Assembly (NCBI GenBank): GCA_963810905.1
Contig: CAWEPG010000015.1
Span: forward strand, 186,001-250,000
Direction: 5' to 3'
DNA from: CAWBAT01 sp963810905
GTDB taxonomy: Bacteria > Acidobacteriota > Terriglobia > Versatilivoradales > Versatilivoraceae
Length of the DNA: 64,000 nucleotides
In this document: positions 56,372 to 64,000 of the stretch, piece after piece
How positions within the stretch are numbered: the stretch's first letter is position 1
How the letters are laid out: each line of letters opens with the position of its first letter
Notes under the pieces: generated by a model
What the model saw: only the letters and a program-made list of their open reading frames with translations
The model's database searches: none
Told to the model about the DNA's origin: nothing
Position numbers and translations under genes: made by a program

Positions 56372-59274
56372 GTGCCGGATATTGTTTTCACAAAGTCAGA
56401 TATTCCATTTTGGGCGGGCGGGGACGGTAATCTCCGCCTCCACGTGAATGTACCGGATCTGACAAAGCAGCTTGCGCCATCCAATAATGATCTGTTTAGC
56501 CTGGATTTCAATATCGGAGGAACCCAACTTTTTTCCATTGGCGCTTCCGATACCGTGAAGCTGGGCATTAAGGCTAGCACGGATGTGAGCCTCGTCCCTT
56601 TGTGGCCATCGACACCTGCAGATCGCCTCAAGATAATTGATAACTACGGCCTCGCAGGCTACTTTGCTCCCAACGTCCATGCGTGATCGTCTGCTTCTCG
56701 TTCTTACAGTCGGTGCCAATGCCGATGTTAATTTAAGTACACGCTTTCAATACTCGATTTTGACTGCCACTGCCTCGCTGGAGGCGGGAGCCGATGCAAG
56801 CTATGCATTGATCCGTTCCTATCCATCCACGACGCCGGCAGTTAATCTGCTTACTGATTTCTTCAAGGCCTTGCGACTCCCCGCCAATGTGACAACACCT
56901 CTTGCTCAAGATGAGGTAATCGTCTTCGAATACGGTGGCTACCTCAACTTTAATGCAGGTCTTGGCATGGGCTACCGAATCAACGGCGCGCCTTCATTTG
57001 AAATCGGCCAACTTGCAGCTCGCTGAAAGGTATACCTTCACTGTGATGGGCTCGCTCAGCCTCGGAGCCAGTGTTGCCGGGCGGTTCAAAGTTGAAACAC
57101 GAAATGGGTCGGGGGATGGCTGGGTGCGGGTCATTGTACGGAAGAGCCATGCGCGATTCAATCCGGGTGGCAGCAGATGTAACGGCCTCAGTTAAATTTC
57201 AAGAGGAAGGGCTGCCAGAATCTGCCGACGATTTCCTCGGCGCGGTCATCGGGCTGAACGCGAAGAACTGGCTCAACATGTTCGCCCAGGTTCGTAAACT
57301 CACGGACTTCAACAATCTTGAGGGCTATTTGGATAATCTGGCCAAGTCATTCATCGAGGAATATACAGGGAAAGCATTTCAGGCATTGGCGGACAAGACC
57401 CAACTGGATGAAGTGATTAATAAAATCGGCCGAGTCATAGATGAGTACAACAACCTCGGCGATCACGCCGTGGCGCTTTTTGACCGGTACTACAACGTGG
57501 TGACCAGAGCAGTCGACAGCAAGCTAGAGCAAGCACTTCTTACCATTAAAAATGCCACTTCCTGGGATAACCTGAAGGGACGAATTGACGACACCCTCTG
57601 GGATGTCGTCCAGCAATTGACAGATGGCGATCCACTGGGATGGATGCTTGGCCAAATCAATATCAACGGTCAAGAGATTAACTCACTGGATGAGATCAAG
57701 AATCGTGCCGACAAGGCCCTCGATCTAGTAAGAAATTTGGCGCATAAGGAAATTCAGGATTTCATCGCGCTTGGCAAAATCTAAAGTTTCCCTTGGACCA
57801 TTTCATCCAGCAATTGGGGCATATCGACTGGCTTCAATTGAAGAACATGGCCGATCGGCGACTCACCGGCTTCGTCGAGCGCCTGATTGGACAATCCATT
57901 GAGAAACTCAGTAACACCGAGTTGGGCGACGCGGTGCGGAAATTCCACAAGGTGCTCGATTCCATCGATCAATTCAAAAATACCTTCTACGACAAACTCA
58001 AAGACACGTTCAATCAATCGTTCCAATTCCAGTTACATGCGGAGTATAGCCGGGCTAGTGAAAGAGACGCACTCATCGACTTCGAGCTCGATCTCACCAC
58101 TGCGAAAGGCAAAGAACTGATGAAGCGGGCTGGCCACGGGGATTTTGCGGATGTACTGGCGGGCTACGACAGTGGCGTCGTCAAACTCAACCAGGGCATT
58201 TTGACGCACAAGGTCACGCAGCAGAGCCAATTCGCGGTCAATATTGTGGGTTGGCACACGAGCTGGCACTATCAGGGTCTCGACCGTTTGATCATTGAAG
58301 CCGAGCAACGCATCCAAGCCGATGCCGGCGGCCAACTGACCATCAACACCACCATGGATCTGCAGAAGGAACGCGAGCGGAAACGAAACGGCGAGCGCGT
58401 CTACACCAACTTTCTCCTCCGTTTCATGGGAGAATCGCGCGGCAAGCTCGAGTTCGATAAAGATAATCAGGCCTACCTGATCGATGTGATCACCCGCATG
58501 GGAGCCCGTTATAACCTTGTCTTTCAGGATCCAAGCACAACAGCCCAGGAACTGCACCAGTACCTCAGCTTCGCCGATGACTTTGGCCTTGCCACCTCAG
58601 ACGAGGCGGCTGAGGCCGCTCTCATGCCCCTTCTGCCTACTGATCCCAAGGCAATTTCGGGGAAGTCTCTATCTTCTACGATGTCCGCTTCACCGAGGAG
58701 GGTCTGCGGTCGCTCTTCACTTCGCCCTTTACTCAAGGATGATGAGAGAAATCTTCGCCGCGTAATGCGTCTAATCGTGCTGGCCAACTACCTCAATGAA
58801 GGACCGTTTATGGCGAGGCGAGGTTGGTGCTATTGGACGCCCGGCATCCAGTCTATTTGGCAGACGGAAGGCCCGAACTTCACGAATCATTCCAATTTAG
58901 AATTCAAGCCAATTGCTCCTTCTCCGCTCAGGAATCTAACGGCTCCACTGAGCGTCACGCTCGATCGAACCGGGCTTCTACAGCTTGACACGCTTTACCG
59001 GATAGAGGAAAGCATGGTGAAGGGCTTTCGCAATCTCTCGAACATATTACAGTCACCAGGAAAGTTGAACCCTCATGATCTCGAAAAAGCGCTCGGAGAT
59101 TTCGGCAAGGCGCTGACACTTTACGACAATTTTGACGAAGGAGAGAACACGATCTTCGGTATCCTGGATAAGCTCATTCATCGAGATGCCGGCGACATGC
59201 CATACCGTAACTCCAGCCTCACTCTCACCTCAACAGTGAACAATCAGAAGGTCACGAAGATGCTGATTGCTTAA
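56372..59274 (+). pseudogene. Large protein of unknown function, multiply frameshifted
   Basis: Start GTG at 56372 behind AAGGAG (56359-56364). Five overlapping frames join into about 965 residues. The first about 270 look beta-rich and non-exported (FWAGGDGNLRLHVNVPDLTK, then FNIGGTQLFSIGASDTVKLG, then FEYGGYLNFNAGLGMGYRIN). The middle is helical and acidic (LDNLAKSFIEEYTGKAFQAL). The end mixes both (FEVQH-type strands, then LYRIEESMVKGFRNLSNILQ). Lesions: CCC 56669-56671, about 57010, about 57130, AAAA 57776-57779 (five As give LGKNLKFPLDHFIQ), and a compensating pair about 58660 and 58735 that restores VSIFYDVRFTEEGLRSLF. I do not recognise the family. It shares its upstream element with the C11 peptidase gene. 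Decay and sequence error cannot be told apart here. Confidence 0.6.
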
Positions 59275-59363
59275 ACCTGATACATCCCGATTTTAAATTG
59301 TATTCATAATGCGAAGAAGTAATCGCCGTTAGGACCGGGTTAGGCGATTCCAATCTTAACAGT

Positions 59364-59388
59364 TCCCCTCCTTTGTTTAAGGAGGGGA
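59364..59388 (+). terminator. Strong hairpin downstream of the large unknown gene
   Basis: TCCCCTCCTT, loop TGTTT, AAGGAGGGGA: a perfect 10-base stem 90 bases after the stop codon. No T-run follows on the plus strand, so termination is only suggested. The same sequence type is common in intergenic palindromes. Confidence 0.4.
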
Positions 59389-59908
59389 CAAAGTGGTGGT
59401 GGGTTTTGCCTTCGAGAGGCAGGTAATCTGCCCACTTGTTATTACAACATGCTCACCCCCGAAAGCCCAACTATCCAGTTCAATCCACACCGTGCGCCCA
59501 TCCCTAGAAAACTTGATCCTTCCCTAACCACAAAAAGTAATGAAATGTTTTTGCAGGAAATGCCATACATCAGTGTAATGGGTAAACGCGTAGGCTAGAC
59601 AAAAGAATATTGGATTTGGCCACCGTCATCTGCGCGTTCCTTCCCATTATGCAGAGAGCTTTGAAATAGGTTCCTTGGCCGTAAACTGCACAAAATGAAG
59701 GAGGGAATATGCCTACTTGGTCAATAGTACTCATGATTTTCACTGCCGAAACCTTCTTCCAGGTGTTGTTTCTTCAGAGGAATCTCGTTCATTCAGTCAG
59801 TCGGCCCGGAGCTTGTACGTCTTAGCACCGTGCACAATGTTAAGAGGCCGGACAGGGTTGTCTATGAAACCGGGATCAAAAACCATTTGCGATGTCAATA
59901 AAATAGTT

Positions 59909-59997
59909 CTTTACTGGCTCACTTTTCATGTGATAGCTTACACACATTATATTTCTGGAAAAATCATATCGGCCTTTTCCTTATTTGCTGAGTTCGT
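59909..59997 (+). repeat. Upstream repeat copy B (before the C11 peptidase gene)
   Basis: Matches copy A (56192-56280) nearly base for base over the first 59 positions, with the same downstream CTGAGTTCG. It lies about 285 bases before the C11 start codon. The two copies are in the same orientation and 3717 bases apart. Confidence 0.8.
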
Positions 59998-60281
59998 GTT
60001 TGACGGCCAGGGTGCTCACGCAGGCAATGACGTGAATTCGGCCGACCAACGGCGATTCTGCATAGCTCTGAATGCACAACCTCATTCTGCTTACAGGACT
60101 ACTCTCTCAAGTGGAGAGTGAGCAATGAGGCACCTTTTCGGCTGACGAGGCATTGGCAAGGCTTTCCTCGCAAACTAGATGGATTCGGTCACCAACACCT
60201 GTTTGGCTTTACTTTCAAAAAGTGCTCGTTCACCAGAATGAGCATGATCTTACATATGTCGACTTGATGGAGGTAATAAAA

Positions 60282-61880
60282 ATGGGCACCATGGATTACG
60301 AACATTCCAAAAACGAAACGAAAGATTGGACGATCATGGTCTATTTGGCTGGCGGGAGCAACGTCAGCGAAGCGGCCAGAGATAGCCTGCTTCGGATCAA
60401 GGAGGTAGGATCCACAGAGAGGTTCAATGTCATTGCACAGTTTGACACCGGTAGTGAAGGGACAGCGACAAAGCGATACCATTTGAAAAAGTTAAAAGGA
60501 GCTCTACAAGTAGATAAAGTGGTCAGCACAATCGACACGAATTCTCTCGGGGACCGCTTAGCAAAGTTGTTAAATGCAAAACCTCGAAACACGTATGAGC
60601 AGGAGTTAGAACTCTTGAAGAATCTTGATGTGACAGTTGACAGTAAGCCGCGAACATTGGGCTCTGTCCTTGAGGAGGTACTAACTACGAAGGAAGCAGA
60701 AGAATGCTTTAGAGAATGCTTGCGAAATCACGCCTTCCGGGAGAATCTTGTGGACGATCCAGAATGGCTCAAGACTTATATTCTCACATGCCTGCTAGAG
60801 GAAGACACAGTGGCTATTCTTGGTGAGACGCAAACTGGAGACCCTGAAGTGCTTCAAAAATTCATCCAGTGGGGGAACTATCATTACAAGGCAATTCACC
60901 GGATGGTGATCATCTGGGGACACGGGGATGGCTTTTCTGTCGCCTGGGATGCCACTCCAGTGCCAAAGACGCTGAGTCCTAGAGCGCAATACCGCCAAAG
61001 AATCCTCTCAAACCAGAAGAGTTAGCTACAGCCTTCGAGGTAAAGCCGCCCGTCGATATTGTTGGATTTAATTCTTGCCTGATGGGAATGATCGAAGTTT
61101 ATCATAGGTTGAATGGGAAGGTTGATTATGGGATTAGCTTCGGAAGGCTACACGCCCACAACGAGCTGGCCTTACGATAAGATCCTATCGTTTCTTCAAA
61201 ACACAATCCTACGGTGGCGCCAGAAGAGCTTGCCAAGAGGATTGTTAATGAGTATTGAGAAATTCTATGAAGGTCTGAGCGTAAATTAAATGAAGTGGGG
61301 ATTGATCTCTCAGCTTGTGATATTCGAAAAGGTGAGACCGTAGCAAATGCCCTTGGGGAGCTTGCAAAACTAATTCTCGAGAAACATACCGGAGGACAAG
61401 GATGGAAAACTGAAAAGGGCAATTGTAGGGGCGAGAATAGATGTTCAGGAATATAGTAACTCTCGTGAATATGTGGACTTGGCCGACTTTTGCAATAGCT
61501 GAAGAAGAAATGCGTACAAGAGAAGAGTCCAAAAGGAGATCCGAGACGCGATCAACAAGAGTTGTCAGAGAGTGATTGATTTCCATTATTGGTGAAGGGC
61601 ATGGTTCTGAATGTAAAAATAATGGAGACCGCGTAAAGGATTCCAATGGTCTGTCTATCTACTTTCCGACGGATGGGGATCTGGCAGAATTACAAGAGTC
61701 TTGCGATTAAAGACACAGATTGGATTGAGGTTCTCAAGTACGTATCCAGAATGGGCCAAGGAGATCCGAAAGTTATTCAGGGTTGGCAAGACGCGCTAGT
61801 GCTAGAGTTTTCAGGAGTGGAATCTGCGCATGAGGAAAGCCTACTGACATGCTCTAATTCGCTCTGGGCTGATTGTTGAC
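60282..61880 (+). pseudogene. Clostripain-type C11 cysteine peptidase, heavily frameshifted
   Basis: Start ATG at 60282 behind TGGAGGT. The first frame (to 61025) opens with DWTIMVYLAGGSNVSEAARD and ends with the catalytic His motif MVIIWGHGDGFSVAWD. The next frame holds the catalytic Cys motif VDIVGFNSCLMGMIEVYHRL. Further frames show ASEGYTPTTSWPYDKILSFL, VGIDLSACDIRKG, EYVDLADFCNS, GLSIYFPTDG and NYKSLAIKDTDWIEVLKYVS, the order of a C11 peptidase to its end. At least six frame changes occur in 850 bases, so this copy cannot be translated as it stands. C11 peptidases are clan-CD enzymes, related to caspases, usually cutting after Arg or Lys. Whether the damage is biological or technical is open. 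Confidence 0.75.
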
Positions 61881-62283
61881 CCCAAGGAAATCGGGAGAGG
61901 CTAAGTACTTTAGAATCGACAAAATCAGACCTCAGTAGATTTCTCGGGGGTTGTTCGAAAATATTAACCAAAATCAAAAATCGAAAGGAGATTAGGTATG
62001 GAAAATTTATTGGGAATTCGCAAGTTAGTAGCGGTGAATCCAAACCAGCTGGAACTCATGGTCCGGATAAGCAACATAGATTGACATTCCGTGGCACAGT
62101 GAGGAAATTATAACATCCAGGGAAACTTTGTCGACGTGGAGGTGGGTTTCAGCGAAGATCCTAAAATCGATATCGATAAGTATTATTACCAAGGATCGAT
62201 TCAAAGAATTAAAAATCAAGAAAGATGGCCAAGTGACTGTTACGTTCATAACTACATCGGTAGAGATTGAAAAACAAGAGTAA
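61881..62283 (+). pseudogene. Frameshifted remnant, unknown family
   Basis: Shifting frames read RLSTLESTKSDLSRFLGG, then SSGESKPAGTHGPDKQHRLT, then GNFVDVEVGFSEDPKIDIDK, then FKELKIKKDGQVTVTFITTS, ending EKQE with TAA at 62281. The pieces follow one another in the same direction and look like one soluble beta-rich protein or a C-terminal part of the C11 protein. An ATG at 61998 behind AAAGGAGA starts a short alternative frame (MENLLGIRKLVAVNP) which could be the true start instead. No family is recognised. Confidence 0.4.
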
Positions 62284-62490
62284 TCCAGCTAATTATCAAC
62301 TTTGATGTCCTCCAAGAAGTCAAGAGGATCTATCGCGTGATCTTGATGCGCAGAAAGCCATTTTTTGTTTGAAGTTGCTACAATGGAAAGTGAAGGGGAT
62401 CTGTCGCAACCATTATTGACTCTGTTCTTCAGAGATCTTGGGCGCTGGTTGCTAGCTTTTTCTTTGCCTTTTTTTTTGTTCCACTGTTAC

Positions 62491-62524
62491 GTTCCCTAAG
62501 GAGCTTCGAGGCTCCTTAGGGAAC
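62491..62524. repeat. 14-bp perfect inverted repeat
   Basis: GTTCCCTAAGGAGC, loop TTCGAG, GCTCCTTAGGGAAC. A perfect 14-base stem. The T9 run (62469-62477) precedes rather than follows it on the plus strand, so it does not act as a simple terminator in either direction. It lies between a signal-peptide-like frame and the first conserved domain of the TPR gene. Confidence 0.7.
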
Positions 62525-62570
62525 CCCCCTTAACTCCAGTTCTTCCTCTCAATGAGTCCGTTCCCAATTA

Positions 62571-64000
62571 TTGAAAATTGGTGAGCCAGTCCAACAAGAG
62601 CTTTCCCTTGGGCAAATCAACTCATACTCGGTTAAACTCGCTTTGCACCAATTCTTCCGAGTCGATCTGTACTCGTCAAATGTACACCTGGAAATCTCGG
62701 TCATTTGGCCTGGTGAGAAAAAAAATCTTCAAATGGACGGTCAGTCCTGGCAAGACCGACACCCATCTCATTGATCGCCGATCTCGAAGGGACTTACCGA
62801 CTTGAAGTGATTCCTCTGCAGAAGAAAACGTATCAGGCTACTTCCGAATTCAAACTGTAAGCTTACGCCAAGCCTCTCAACAGGATACAAGCAGGTGATC
62901 GCTTGCCAGGATCCTTTCGGATGCGGTGCAAATGCGCCTCCAGCAAACTTTAGCCTCTTCGCGTAAGGCCATATGAATAAGTATCAGGAAGCGGTGACAA
63001 TTTGGCGAGTTCTCGGCGATCACGTCGCAGGAAGCATGCGCATTGGAAAATGTCGGTGATTTGTATGACCATTTGTCCGAATATGAAAAAGCTCTCCCGT
63101 CGTTTACAAAGGCTATCGTTCTGCATAAGGGGTCCAAGGACCGTAATGGCGAAAACAGGACACTTGCTGCGATGGCCGCTGTTTACAGGCATATAGGCGA
63201 GAATCAAAGGGCCCTAGATCTTTGCACGAATGCGTTGGAAGGCAGCCAGGCAGTTGGTGACCATTGGGCAGAAGCCGAGGCTTTTCATTGCCTCGGAACT
63301 GTGCGTTACCTTCTTAATGACATGCCGAAAGCCTTGGAGCTCTTGAATCACGCGCATGTTCTGCGTCAGTCATTACACGACATTACTGGTGAGGCGAACA
63401 CTTTACTCATCCTCGGATATGTATACCATGCATTGAAGGAAATTGATAAAGCCCAAGAATTATACAAACAATCACTTCAGCTTTGGCAAGAGGCGGATGA
63501 TGTGCAGGGACAAGCTACTACCTTGGTTGTTTTAGGACATCTCTTCAATATCCAGGGTGAGAGGCAACAGGCTCTTAGTCTTTACGAGCAATCGATACAA
63601 CTTTCACAGACAATTGGCGACCTCACCGGTCAGAGTACTGCCATTGAAGGGATTGGTTCAGTTTATTTCGCGATGGGCGAGAAAGAGAAATCCATTTATT
63701 ATTACCTGCAACTCTTGACCATGTCCCGGCAATTGAGAAGACCCGCGGGAGAGGCTGTGGCTTTGGAAGCCCTCGGCGAAATCTATCGGGAATCTGGGAG
63801 ACTATGAAAAATCGCTAAGCTATTCGCAACAGGCGGTCCTGGTCAACCAGAATACTGTCTTCACCCCTTGGTGAGTCCCTATGCACTTGGATATCTCGGA
63901 ATGGTATACGAAACCTTGGGGGACAAACAGAATACTTTGGAGAGCTACCGTCGTGCTCTTATTCTTTGCCGAGCTGTCGGAGATCCCTTCCAAGAAGGGT
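62571..64000 (+). pseudogene. TPR protein with CHAT-protein-type N-terminal domain, partial and frameshifted
   Basis: Runs off the right edge. The N-terminal module (KIGEPVQQELSLGQINSYSV, then FRVDLYSSNVHLEISVIWPG, then LIADLEGTYRLEVIPLQKKT) matches the domain that begins many TPR-CHAT proteins in Acidobacteria. From about 63043, at least six 40-residue TPRs of kinesin-light-chain type follow (GDLYDHLSEYEKALPSFTKA; ANTLLILGYVYHALKEIDKA). Frames change near 62740, 62870, 63040, 63800 and 63870. A hydrophobic signal-like frame at 62383-62499 may be the true N-terminus. The CHAT (caspase-like) peptidase domain, if present, lies beyond the window; its presence is inferred from family architecture only. 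Confidence 0.65.

Larger units (their letters stand above)
59275..60281. other. Intergenic region between the large unknown gene and the C11 peptidase gene
   Basis: About 1 kb without a supported gene. It holds a strong hairpin (59364-59388), a degenerate copy of the GGACCGGGT element (59326-59344), upstream repeat copy B (59909-59997), and the ribosome site TGGAGGT (60268-60273) of the next gene. Short rightward frames here (for example 59717-60121) overlap the repeat and are not convincing. Confidence 0.5.

Noticed and set aside
59717..60121. 134-codon rightward frame upstream of the C11 gene
   Set aside because: It runs through the shared upstream repeat and has no ribosome site or recognisable domain.
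62469..62524. T-run plus hairpin as an intrinsic terminator
   Set aside because: On the plus strand the T-run comes before the stem, and on the minus strand the stem is followed by mixed sequence, so the order is wrong in both directions.

Overview
The window looks like one contig from a member of the Acidobacteriota, probably environmental, with roughly even base composition. This is an inference from gene content: DUF2934, TMTC-like membrane/TPR proteins, TPR proteins with the N-terminal domain usual in CHAT-protease proteins, a matrixin with a small secreted partner, Tat-exported Gfo/Idh and sugar-isomerase proteins, and a small secreted protein of the 'IPFDF' type. No rRNA, intact tRNA, CRISPR array or intact insertion sequence was seen.

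Layout. 0.1-7.7 kb: sugar scavenging (SSS symporter, RhaT-like symporter, secreted discoidin/TIM-barrel glycosidase, divergent GH127-like beta-L-arabinofuranosidase). 8-15.4 kb: M20 peptidase, a GlnD homologue with degraded catalytic motifs, a membrane protein cut by an in-frame TGA, a DinB/LOG/DinB cluster and a VOC protein. 15.6-15.84 kb: scar of an integrase C-terminus beside a broken tRNA-Ala-like sequence. 15.9-24 kb: radical SAM protein, glycosyltransferase, PcrA/UvrD helicase, amino-acid permease. 24.2-29.3 kb: matrixin with its secreted partner, then a zinc-ribbon/9-residue-repeat/TonB fusion. 30-34.5 kb: CopD-like protein, enoyl-CoA hydratase, acyl-CoA dehydrogenase, DUF2085, DUF72. 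34.5-43.6 kb: c-di-GMP protein with a pseudo-receiver, M16 peptidase, keto-acid decarboxylase, TMTC-like protein. 43.9-48.4 kb: DUF169, YggX, CCAEP-tail radical SAM protein, ATP-grasp ligase, DUF2934. 49-55.3 kb: exported oxidoreductase, beta-propeller protein, MsrA, exported isomerase, small proteins. 56.2-64 kb: a large unrecognised protein, a clostripain-type C11 peptidase, an unknown remnant and a TPR (probably CHAT-type) protein that runs off the end.

Two themes matter for any reader. First, many genes are split by single-base indels, often in short homopolymers, that restore a textbook protein when one base is added or removed (SSS, M16 twice, TMTC, MsrA, TonB fusion and others). This looks like uncorrected long-read error more than biology, so most split genes are given as one CDS. 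Second, damage is much denser at 56-64 kb, where real decay may add to sequence error.

The best candidates for something undescribed are the 56-64 kb clan-CD peptidase island, whose two lead genes share a repeated upstream element, and the YggX/CCAEP radical SAM/ATP-grasp operon.
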